Positions 27,490-35,331 of a DNA stretch of 64,000 nt are shown in pieces. Location: contig NZ_CP085442.1 of the NCBI RefSeq assembly GCF_023824195.1, forward strand, positions 1,030,001 to 1,094,000, given 5' to 3'. The notes below the pieces were generated by a model. The model was not told the DNA's origin. It worked only from the letters and a program-made list of their open reading frames with translations, and ran no database searches. This stretch comes from Priestia megaterium. Its GTDB lineage: Bacteria; Bacillota; Bacilli; Bacillales; Bacillaceae_H. Numbering within the stretch: position 1 is the first letter of the stretch; each line of letters starts with the position of its first letter. The position numbers and the translations under genes were made by a program.

Positions 27490-28827
27490 ATGAAAAGCAG
27501 AACGTCCGTAATGGTTAGTATTGTGCTGGCAATGCTAGTGGCTTCGCTTGATTCAACGATTATGAATACGACGATGCCTGTTATTGCAAAAGAGCTTGGA
27601 AGATTTGATTTGTACGCGTGGTCGTTTGCTTCGTACATGATTGCAAGTACGATTTTATCTCCAGTAGCAGGGAGATTATCGGATTTATTTGGCCGCAAAA
27701 AAGTATTTGGGTTTGGAATTATTGCTTTTTTAATTGGTTCGATGCTTTGCGGCGTGGCAAATACGATGATTCAGCTTGTGCTTTTCCGTGCGGTTCAAGG
27801 AATAGGAGCCGGGTTTATGGTGGCGTTTCCCGCTATTATTGCCGGAGACTTATTTCCCGTAGAGAAGCGAGGGAAAATTCAGGCGCTGTTTACAACAATG
27901 TGGGGATTATCAGCTGTGTTAGCTCCGCTTTTAGGCGCTTTTTTTGTGGATTATTTAACGTGGAGATGGATTTTCTTTATTAATTTACCGGTATGTATCG
28001 TGTCATTTCTGACGTTAATGCCGTATCAAGAAAGCTATGAGCCGAAAAGAGCAAAAGTCGATTACATCGGTGCTATTTTATTTGGAGCGGGTGTTACGTC
28101 ACTCCTGCTCGTTACGGTAGTGGAACAAAACCGAGTTGTGTATACAGTCGTTGGACTTATTTTACTAGTCATTTTTTATCTACATGAACGAAAACATGCT
28201 TCTCCGATTGTACCGCTGTCTATGTTCCAAAACAAAACGCTGTCATGGATTAATATCAATGCATTTATTGGGACAGTGGCTTTATTCGGTACGTCGAGCT
28301 ACATTCCGTTATTTTTGCAGCGAGTGGCGCATTTGTCACTGTTTATGAGCGGAGTGGCGCTGTTAGGAACAGCGGTCGGATGGATGTCTGTGTCCGTTCC
28401 TGCGGGTAAATGGATTTTAAAACATGGCTACAGAAAGCTTTTGCTAATTGGGAATGTGCTGCTGGTTGGATCAGGAACGCTGCTGCTCATGCTAAATGAA
28501 AGTCACGGTTTCTTCTATGTGTTTTGCGTCATGATTGTACAAGGACTATCGTTTGGACTGCTGTCTACGGTTGGAGTCATTGGTGTGCAGCAATTAGTAG
28601 GAGGACATGAAAGAGGTATTTCTACGTCATTTTTTATGTTTTGCCGAAACATGGGAACAGCAATCGGCGTTACCATTATGGGTGCTTTGCTGACTTCAGG
28701 CGGAAGCTTTATGGCAGGCATTCATCACTTGTTTTTATTTGGCTTTGCAGGAAGCATCGTGGCTTTATTAACGTCGTTAAAAATTCAAAACGATACAGAA
28801 GCAAAGCACAATCGAGCTGCTAGTTAA
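27490..28827 (+). CDS. MFS multidrug-type exporter (DHA2 family)
   Basis: A 445-residue major facilitator. Residues 14-35 contain the DHA signature LDSTIMNTTMPVIAKEL. Motif A is GRLSDLFGRKKV, and motif C-like glycines follow in VLAPLLGAFFVDYLTWRWIFFINLP, typical of EmrB/QacA proteins. With about 12-13 visible segments it is slightly shorter than the usual 14-helix members. It presumably exports a toxic or natural compound with proton antiport; the substrate is unknown. The ATG follows AAGGAG. No regulator gene is adjacent. Confidence 0.87.
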   Translation: MKSRTSVMVSIVLAMLVASLDSTIMNTTMPVIAKELGRFDLYAWSFASYMIASTILSPVAGRLSDLFGRKKVFGFGIIAFLIGSMLCGVANTMIQLVLFRAVQGIGAGFMVAFPAIIAGDLFPVEKRGKIQALFTTMWGLSAVLAPLLGAFFVDYLTWRWIFFINLPVCIVSFLTLMPYQESYEPKRAKVDYIGAILFGAGVTSLLLVTVVEQNRVVYTVVGLILLVIFYLHERKHASPIVPLSMFQNKTLSWININAFIGTVALFGTSSYIPLFLQRVAHLSLFMSGVALLGTAVGWMSVSVPAGKWILKHGYRKLLLIGNVLLVGSGTLLLMLNESHGFFYVFCVMIVQGLSFGLLSTVGVIGVQQLVGGHERGISTSFFMFCRNMGTAIGVTIMGALLTSGGSFMAGIHHLFLFGFAGSIVALLTSLKIQNDTEAKHNRAAS

Positions 28828-28946
28828 GGGAATTTATGCTAAATATGTTTATTTCATAAAAAAACGGGAAGAAACCAAATAAGGTCATAGAATTGCCTAA
28901 GAAATCGTAGGCATATTCTTCTTCTTCTTTCACTTACTACATGTGG

Positions 28947-28973
28947 GACGCCGGGTATCGGCGTCTTTTTTTT
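28947..28973 (+). terminator. Intrinsic terminator in the gap between two exporters
   Basis: GACGCCG (28947-28953) pairs with CGGCGTC (28959-28965) and T8 follows. A weaker hairpin (TGCCTA/TAGGCA) stands at about 28895-28915. The rest of the 331-base gap is AT-rich promoter DNA for the RND gene. Confidence 0.85.
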
Positions 28974-29158
28974 GTGCTGTAAAGAGACTGATTATATAAC
29001 CAAAAGCATATACATAAACGATTTTGTTTAAATAATGGGACTTTTTACAAAAATAAGTCTTTAAATGGTAAGAATCATTAGGTATAATTTAGTAGTCATT
29101 TAGCATATTTTAGAAATGTTTGACTGAGTTCGTACGAAAAAGTGAAAGGGGAAATTTC

Positions 29159-32100
29159 ATGTCATGGCTCACCAAATGGTCGTTTAAAAACAAAGCGGCT
29201 ATCACGATTATGTCTATTTTAATTTTAGCTTTAGGAGTTATCAGTTATTTTACACTTCCGATGGAATTCCTGCCGACCGCTGATCAGCCTCAAGTATCAG
29301 TAGTGGTTATGGGGCAAGGAACGGATGCAGACTCGATGGAAAAACAAGTTACGTCACCGATTGAAGAATCGGTCGCCGGTGTTAAAGGAAAAAGCAACGT
29401 GTATTCAACAACAGGAGACGGCTATTCTAAAATCGATATTTTATTTGAATCCAAAACGGATATGAAAGAAGCAAAAACAAACGTCCAAGAAGCGCTGTCT
29501 TCCGTGCAGCTTCCAGCCAATGTATCAAAACCTAATGTTATTCAATTAAATACCTCTATGATTCCCATTGCAGATATTTCACTTACATTTAAAGAAGGGT
29601 TAACAAGAGACAACCTAGACCTTGCAGAGAAAAAACTAATTCCTAAATATAAAGACATCAAAGGCATTGCTAGTGTTCAAACGTATGGAACAGCAGATTC
29701 CTACGTGTCTATTAAAGTTGATAATAAAAAATTGTCCGAAAAAAACGTGACCATTGATAAAGTCATCAGCGTGTTAGAAGGTAAAAACACGTCACTTGCA
29801 GTTGGCGAAAAAGTCATTAACAACAAGTCGAGCAATATCAATGTAACAGGTAAAATTGACAGCTTGGATAAAGTGAAAAAGCTGCCGGTTGTACCGAATG
29901 TCACACTGGGCGACCTTGCAAAAGTAGAAGTAAAAAAGCCTGAAGGCGTCGTGACGCATATTAACGGAAAAGATGCACTTTTACTTATTGTTACAAAAGA
30001 CAGTCACTCAAACGCCGTTAGCATTACAAAAGAAGTAAAAAAACTGTCTGAACAAATCAGCAAAGATTATAAAAATGTAAATGCTTCTGTATTTTTTGCC
30101 ACAGGAGACAGCGTACAAAACTCTGTTCATTCAATGATGAAAGAAGTGTTGCTAGGCGCATTTTTTGCGACCGTTGTAATCATGCTGTTTTTACGCAGCG
30201 TACGCTCTACGTTTATCACAATTGTATCCATTCCTTTATCGCTTTGCTTTACGCTTTTCCTATTATCCAAATCAGGCGTCACGCTTAATATTTTAACGCT
30301 TGGAGGAGTAGCTGTAGCGATTGGGAGATTGGTAGATGATAGCATCGTTGTCATTGAAAACATCTTTCGGAAAATGCAAAAAGAAGAGTTTTCGCTTAGG
30401 CTAATTATTGACGCAACAAAAGAAGTAGGCTCTGCTATTACCGCTTCTACGTTAACGACAGTGGCTGTCTTTTTACCAATCGGCCTTGTAAACGGAGGGC
30501 TTCAAGACTTTATGCTTCCGTTTGCCTTAACGCTGACGTACTCGCTGCTGTCTTCATTAATCGTGGCACTTACGGTTGTGCCGTTAATGAGCGCCGGATT
30601 ATTAAAAAATGAAAAACTTCGCAAGCACAAACAGCCGGTTCGTTTTACAAAGGCTATTACGTGGTCACTTAATCATAAGTGGGTTGTGCTGCTGCTTTCG
30701 CTGCTTTTATTTGTCGGATCTATTGGCGCGTACACGATGATGCCTAAAGGAGCGGTGGATAACTCTTCATCTGACTTTGTAGGCACGACGTTAAGCTATC
30801 CAAATAATACGCCAATTAAAACCGTAGAAGAAAAATCACTGCAGCTTGAACGCTATATTTTAGCTCAAAAAGAAGTGAAAGATGTATATATGCAGCTTGG
30901 TAATACAGACGAAGGAGCAAAGTGGGGAGACGTTGGTTCGCCTACTGAAGCTACGTATACGATTATAGTAAAAGACAGTGAAAATATTGATTCGCTGATG
31001 AAACGAATCCAAAATCAAAAGAAACTCTATGACGGAGGGGACCTTAGCGTCAGTGCTGCTTCACTAATGGGAGCTTCCACTACTTCCATTACCGTTGATG
31101 TGATTGGAAACGACATGAACAAATTAGAAAAAACAGCAAGCAGCATTAAGAAAGAAATTAGCGATATAAAAGGAGTAGACAAAGTTTCTACCAACCAAGA
31201 TGAAAAGAAAACCATTTACTCTTTAGACGTAGATCCAACAAAAGCGAACACTCAGCAAGTAGCGCAGCAGCTTGGCGTTATGCTGAACAAAACGCCAATT
31301 GGAACAGTGGATGTAGAAGGAAAACAAGCAAACGTGTCTCTTGAATCTGTCCTAAATCCAACATCACCAAAAGAGTTAAAAGATATTTCCATTATGACGG
31401 AAACTGGAGCAACCCCTGTTTCAAAAGTGGCTTCACTAAAGCAAGCTGAAAAGCCAACAAATCAGTTTCATAAAAATGGAGACCCGTATATTCAATTGAC
31501 AGCCGATGTAAATCCAGAAAAGCTTTCAGAGATTAATAAAGACATCCAAACAACAATTTTTGGAGACGGTAAGAGTAAAGGACTATCGATTTCAAAAGAT
31601 GTTGACGTTGTAATCGGCGGAGCAAGCACGCAGCAAGGAGAGGATTTCTCTGACTTGTTCATTACAATGCTCGTGTCGATTGGTATTGTGTTCTTAATTA
31701 TGGTGATTACGTTTAAAACGATCCGCACGCCGTTTGCGATTTTATTTTCACTTCCGCTTGCTGCAATCGGTGCCGTTTTAGGGTTATTAGTTAGCCGCAT
31801 TACAGTAGATGTAACGGCTTTATTAGGCGCATTGATGCTAATTGGTATTGTTGTGACCAATGCAATTGTACTATTAGACCGCGTGAAGCAAAATGAAAAG
31901 AAAATGATTATGCGCGATGCCATTGTTGAAGCTTCCGCTACGCGTATGCGGCCAATTGTCATGACGTCTGCTGCTACCATTTGTGCGATGCTGCCGCTTT
32001 TATTTAAACAAAGCGAAAGCGGAAGTCTTGTTTCTCAAAGTCTAGCAGTCGTTGTAATTGGAGGACTGGCCGTTGCGACTCTTCTGACGCTTGTAGTCAT

Positions 32101-32188
32101 TCCGGTTGTATATGAGCTGCTTCATTTCAAAAAATCGAAAAAGCAAAGAATACAGCAAAAACAGCAGGAAGATGTAACGCCACTGTAA
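29159..32188 (+). CDS. RND-family efflux permease (SwrC/AcrB-like)
   Basis: A 1009-residue permease with the RND layout: TM1 at 13-32, a large outer domain to about 330, six TM helices, a second outer domain, and five closing helices. TM4 holds the proton-relay pair in GRLVDDSIVVIENIF. It resembles B. subtilis SwrC (YerP), which exports surfactin and supports swarming, but no membrane-fusion partner gene is adjacent, so the substrate is open. The ATG at 29159 has AAAGGGGAAA upstream; a TTG 39 bases earlier is weaker. Repeat copy F begins right after the stop. Confidence 0.9.
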   Translation: MSWLTKWSFKNKAAITIMSILILALGVISYFTLPMEFLPTADQPQVSVVVMGQGTDADSMEKQVTSPIEESVAGVKGKSNVYSTTGDGYSKIDILFESKTDMKEAKTNVQEALSSVQLPANVSKPNVIQLNTSMIPIADISLTFKEGLTRDNLDLAEKKLIPKYKDIKGIASVQTYGTADSYVSIKVDNKKLSEKNVTIDKVISVLEGKNTSLAVGEKVINNKSSNINVTGKIDSLDKVKKLPVVPNVTLGDLAKVEVKKPEGVVTHINGKDALLLIVTKDSHSNAVSITKEVKKLSEQISKDYKNVNASVFFATGDSVQNSVHSMMKEVLLGAFFATVVIMLFLRSVRSTFITIVSIPLSLCFTLFLLSKSGVTLNILTLGGVAVAIGRLVDDSIVVIENIFRKMQKEEFSLRLIIDATKEVGSAITASTLTTVAVFLPIGLVNGGLQDFMLPFALTLTYSLLSSLIVALTVVPLMSAGLLKNEKLRKHKQPVRFTKAITWSLNHKWVVLLLSLLLFVGSIGAYTMMPKGAVDNSSSDFVGTTLSYPNNTPIKTVEEKSLQLERYILAQKEVKDVYMQLGNTDEGAKWGDVGSPTEATYTIIVKDSENIDSLMKRIQNQKKLYDGGDLSVSAASLMGASTTSITVDVIGNDMNKLEKTASSIKKEISDIKGVDKVSTNQDEKKTIYSLDVDPTKANTQQVAQQLGVMLNKTPIGTVDVEGKQANVSLESVLNPTSPKELKDISIMTETGATPVSKVASLKQAEKPTNQFHKNGDPYIQLTADVNPEKLSEINKDIQTTIFGDGKSKGLSISKDVDVVIGGASTQQGEDFSDLFITMLVSIGIVFLIMVITFKTIRTPFAILFSLPLAAIGAVLGLLVSRITVDVTALLGALMLIGIVVTNAIVLLDRVKQNEKKMIMRDAIVEASATRMRPIVMTSAATICAMLPLLFKQSESGSLVSQSLAVVVIGGLAVATLLTLVVIPVVYELLHFKKSKKQRIQQKQQEDVTPL

Positions 32189-32193
32189 TGTTT

Positions 32194-32543
32194 AAAAGAG
32201 GCTAGGACATAAGTATTTTAGTTGAAGGAAGATCCGAACGATGAATTGAGATTCTTGAGAGAGAATCCAACTCGTTCGGATTTTTTTATTGGTAGAATGA
32301 ACGTAGGTTTCATGTCTGTAGTTGCTTCTAGCTGGTGATTGGGGGGCAAGACGAAGACTCCTGCGGGAAAAGCGGAACAGGTGAGACCCCGCAGAAGCGC
32401 AAGCGACGAGGAGGCTCACCGGCCGCCCCCGGAAAGCGAAGTCTTGCATGGAAATCACAAGCGGTGTCACAAGCGGTTCAATTCATTCCTCCCAGTTGTT
32501 TGTCTTTAGGTGGAATTGATTTGGTTATGTCTCAGGCTCTTTT
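32194..32543 (+). repeat. Intergenic repeat element, copy F
   Basis: A 350-base copy six bases after the RND gene. The ends are AAAAGAGGCTAGGACATAAG and TTATGTCTCAGGCTCTTTT; left TAGGA and right TCTCA show divergence of the inverted ends. The terminator is TCCGAACGA...TCGTTCGGA plus T7 around 32232-32287. The core is complete. Confidence 0.9.
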
Positions 32544-32600
32544 TTATGAAACCCTTTGGCTAGTCAAACGTATAGTTATACAAAGAAATGGAGGGATAGT

Positions 32601-32774
32601 GTGTTTGGAATAAAAGAGCTGTGCTCTGTTTGTCAAAAAGAAATTCAGCCTGGTGAAGAAGTATGGATACGGATGAAGTATCCAAGTAAAAGAGGCATGA
32701 CTGAAATTAAAGCTTTTTTACATCAAGAAGCGCAGTTTGTATGCATGGACTGCTTTAAAAAAACAAAAAAATGA
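32601..32774 (+). CDS. Small protein with two CxxC pairs (zinc-binding type)
   Basis: A 57-residue protein starting at GTG with AATGGAGGG upstream. CSVC sits at residues 8-11 and CMDC near 49-52, with a long hydrophilic stretch (QPGEEVWIRMKYPSKRG) between them. The four cysteines suggest a zinc ribbon or treble-clef fold. Related small Bacillus proteins are known to me only as hypothetical. It stands alone between repeat copy F and the sdpR promoter. Confidence 0.7.
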   Translation: MFGIKELCSVCQKEIQPGEEVWIRMKYPSKRGMTEIKAFLHQEAQFVCMDCFKKTKK

Positions 32775-32804
32775 GTCAAATGCAACTGTTCTCTTTTCAA
32801 AATA

Positions 32805-32852
32805 TTGACATAGTATATTTTATAGTTTAATATTTAGATAATTATCTAAATA
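32805..32852 (+). promoter_or_regulatory. SigA promoter with overlapping palindromic operator for sdpRI
   Basis: TTGACA (32805-32810), a 17-base spacer and TAATAT (32828-32833) form a near-ideal vegetative promoter. A perfect 22-base palindrome (arms TATTTAGATAA and its reverse complement, 32831-32852) begins inside the -10 box. This is the expected placement of an autorepressor site for the ArsR-type regulator encoded 28 bases downstream. Confidence 0.85.
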
Positions 32853-32879
32853 CTTAAATATGATGGAGATGAACTTCAA

Positions 32880-33143
32880 TTGAATGAAACATTTAAAGCC
32901 TTAGCGGATCCCACTCGCAGAAAGATTTTAGAGCTGCTAAAAGAGCGGGATTTAACCGCAGGAGAAATTTCCGAGTATTTTAATATGACCAAACCAAGCA
33001 TCTCAAATCATTTAAAAATCTTGAAGCAAGCGGACCTCGTTCAAGATGAAAAAAGAGGGCAGTTTGTGATTTATTCGTTAAATACAACCGTTTTTCAAGA
33101 TTTAATCGGCTGGTTTTTCAGCTTTCAGAAAGGAGAGAGTTAA
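32880..33143 (+). CDS. sdpR: ArsR-family autorepressor SdpR
   Basis: An 87-residue winged-helix repressor (ADPTRRKILELLKERDLTAGEISEYFNMTKPSISNHLKIL). It has no metal-binding cysteines, which fits SdpR rather than a metal sensor. It starts at TTG with GATGGAGATG upstream. In B. subtilis SdpR represses its own operon and is sequestered at the membrane by SdpI bound to the SdpC toxin. Here sdpI follows immediately with adjoining stop and start codons. No sdpC, sdpA or sdpB is present in the window. Confidence 0.88.
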   Translation: MNETFKALADPTRRKILELLKERDLTAGEISEYFNMTKPSISNHLKILKQADLVQDEKRGQFVIYSLNTTVFQDLIGWFFSFQKGES

Positions 33144-33782
33144 ATGAAAAAGCATGTATTTCCTTTAGGTATTACCCTTTTAACATTGGTTGCATGGCTG
33201 ATTGCACTGCCGCATCTTCCGGCTACGATGCCCATTCACTGGGGAGCAAATGGAGAAGCAAACGGATTTGCAACAAAGATAAATGCAATGATATTAACAG
33301 TAGGAATCATGGTACTTATTTATTTTGTAATCGCATTTGTTCCGCGAATTGACCCGCGTAAAGAAAATTATAAGTACTTTTCAAAAACGTATAATATTCT
33401 GTTAAACGCCGTACTGCTATTATTCTTTTTTGTAAATATGAGCACTATTTTACAGGGGCTTGGCTATAACGTGCCGATGTCCTACATTGCTCCGATTATG
33501 GCTGGAATCATTTTTATCATTATCGGAAACTACTTGCAGCGCGTGCGCTCTAACTATTTTATGGGGATTCGTACACCATGGACGCTAAGCAATGAAACCG
33601 TATGGAAAAAGACGCATCGTTTATCTGGAAAGCTCTTTTTTATCGGCGGACTGCTAATTCTCATTAGCGCTTTTTTACCTGATGGATACAAGTCAGTTAT
33701 CATGTGGGGCAGTATCGTTCTGTGCGTGGCGATTCCTTATCTGTATTCGTACCTGGCGTATAAAAAAGAAATGAATATGTAA
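33144..33782 (+). CDS. sdpI: SdpI-family immunity/signalling membrane protein
   Basis: A 212-residue protein with six hydrophobic segments. DUF1648-type LPHLPATMPIHWGANGEANGF is near the N-terminus, and the SdpI domain with RSNYFMGIRTPWTLSNETVWKKTHRLSGKLF is in the second half. SdpI protects against the SdpC toxin and relays its presence to SdpR in B. subtilis. AAAGGAGAGAG overlaps the end of sdpR as the ribosome site, so the two are coupled. Without a toxin operon nearby, it may guard against toxins made by neighbours. Confidence 0.9.
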   Translation: MKKHVFPLGITLLTLVAWLIALPHLPATMPIHWGANGEANGFATKINAMILTVGIMVLIYFVIAFVPRIDPRKENYKYFSKTYNILLNAVLLLFFFVNMSTILQGLGYNVPMSYIAPIMAGIIFIIIGNYLQRVRSNYFMGIRTPWTLSNETVWKKTHRLSGKLFFIGGLLILISAFLPDGYKSVIMWGSIVLCVAIPYLYSYLAYKKEMNM

Positions 33783-33790
33783 GCATACCA

Positions 33791-33820
33791 AAAAATCCGG
33801 TGAACATACCGGATTTTTTT
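33791..33820. terminator. Terminator of sdpRI
   Basis: AAAAATCCGGT (33791-33801) pairs with ACCGGATTTTT (33808-33818), followed by more T. The A-run on the left makes it bidirectional. Confidence 0.85.
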
Positions 33821-33831
33821 ATGGATAACAT

Positions 33832-33907
33832 ATCAGCCGTAACGCCACCGTTCGTGTCACGCCGGCTGATGGGAATAAACAAATCATAAAGTATGAAACG
33901 CGTTTCA
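33832..33907. promoter_or_regulatory. Hairpin and cre-like palindrome in non-coding DNA
   Basis: ATCAGCCG (33832-33839) pairs with CGGCTGAT (33863-33870) around a GC-rich loop. The 14-base perfect palindrome TGAAACGCGTTTCA (33894-33907) is close to a catabolite-responsive element. No gene starts nearby in either direction, so the site may be a relic or belong to the mobile element that follows. Confidence 0.4.
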
Positions 33908-33944
33908 GGTCAAGTCTTAGCATGGAAAAACTTACAGATTTTTC

Positions 33945-35085
33945 GAATGAGAAAGCCCACTCCTTTAGATGTGGGATGAAAGTGAGGTCAAATGCATTGT
34001 GTCGTTTTATAACCAAAGGGTGATAGTATCTTAAGTATCGGAAACGGTAAGAGAAAATTCTCTTGCTTTTTTTGTTTCCAGGAATGTATAATAATAGGAA
34101 CATGTGTTCGTTTTGGAGGCGCGATGAATGGCTAAAAAGCAGTCCCCTACATTTGTATTAACACAAGAGTTAAAAGAGCATCCACTATTGTTTTCTGTCA
34201 TTGAAAAAGAGTTAGAGATTTGTCGAGTTATGTACAATGCCGTTTTAGGCAACTATTTAAAGTTAGAAAAACAAATGAAACGTGAAAAACAATTCAAAAG
34301 GCTAATGCGTCAGTACAAAGGTGTGCAGAAGAAGTTGGAAAAAATACGAAAAATAAGCAATTGACAGGGGAAAAGAGAGTATTGCAACAAGCATTTAAAT
34401 CACTTCGTGATCAGTACGAATTGAACGAATATGCTTCACACCACTGGGTAAAAGCCATTCGGAAACACTTCGGTAATCAAGTTAATTCTGCCGTTGCGCA
34501 AAAAGTAGCTTCCCGTGCGTGGGGGCTTTTGAAAAGAAGTTGTTTGGCCAAGCTAAACGTGTTTTCTTCGTGCGTAAAGGCGAGTTCCCTAGCTTTGAGG
34601 GCAAAACGAACACAACAGGATGGCGTTTCGTAGATGGGTTTATTGTTTATAAGAATGTATACACACGTTTAAAAACAAAGAAAAAAGATACCTATGCGAA
34701 CGAAGTCTTAAGAAATATTCATCAGAAAACGGAGTGTTCTTATTCAGTCGCTAGTAAAGGTAAAACGACTGTAGTTAAAGGTACATGTCACGTGAAATAT
34801 GTGCGGATTGTGAAGAAAACCATTCGTGGGAAATCCCGTTATTTTGTAAACCTTGTCATTGCAGGATATCCCCCTTTCAAAGAACGAAAAATAGGAAAAG
34901 GGAACGTCGGATTAGATATTGGTACATCTACTGTAGCCGTTTCTTCTTTAAAGAAAGTAGCTCTCTTTAATTTAGCTGAACCTGTTAAACATTTAGCTAG
35001 AGAAATTCGTCTTCTTCAACGGAAAATGGATCGTTCCAAACGTTCAACGAACCCCTCGGCTTCAGCCGTGTGGAGTATCAGGCAT
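33945..35085 (+). mobile_element. Decayed IS200/IS605-type TnpB element
   Basis: The left boundary region holds the subterminal hairpin CCCAC...GTGGG (about 33957-33976). The right boundary holds CCCTCGGCTTCAGCCGTGTGG (hairpin CGGCT/AGCCG near 35057-35075), the kind of end seen in this family, where the 3' end also forms the guide RNA. Between them lies a frameshifted, C-terminally deleted tnpB. No tnpA transposase gene is present. Exact ends are estimates. Confidence 0.55.
34128..35085 (+). pseudogene. tnpB: tnpB (RNA-guided nuclease/transposase-accessory) pseudogene
   Basis: Three consecutive frames make one TnpB. Residues from 34128 (MAKKQSPTFVLTQELKEHPL) stop at 34364. The second frame from about 34361 runs VLQQAFKSLRDQYELNEYA to about 34520. 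A shift near the GGGGGCTTTTG run then leads into the third frame (GAFEKKLFGQAKRVFFVRKGEF to 35088). The RuvC-I motif VGLDIGTSTVAVSS is present. The text then breaks after MDRSKRSTNP and joins the terminal hairpin, so RuvC-II, the zinc finger and RuvC-III are missing. It cannot encode an active nuclease. The first frame has a good ribosome site (GGAGGCG). Confidence 0.85.
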
Positions 35086-35192
35086 TGATATTTTGAAAAA
35101 AACAGTTAAAATATTATAAGAATACAAATTTGTCCTACCCATGTAAATAAAAGTATGTATTTAATATGTTTTATAATTAGTTAAGAATAGAG

Positions 35193-35215
35193 CCAACCAA
35201 AGAGGTTGGTTTTTT
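35193..35215 (+). terminator. Intrinsic terminator upstream of the GGDEF-EAL gene
   Basis: CCAACC (35193-35198) pairs with GGTTGG (35204-35209), followed by T6. It probably ends read-through from the tnpB region; an attenuator role for the gene 117 bases downstream cannot be excluded. Confidence 0.65.
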
Positions 35216-35331
35216 GCATGAGTTCATTCTTTTTTTGTGGAAATTAAAGAAGATAATCCGATGTAAATCTAGAGCACATAGGCAAGTTTTAAAACTGTCG
35301 GATCAGTTCTTTAAACAGGAGGCCATCACTA

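Noticed and set aside
32335..32613. Long open frame across repeat copy F
   Set aside because: It runs through the GC-rich repeat core; the same kind of frame appears in other repeat copies on both strands, has no ribosome site and no protein-like composition.
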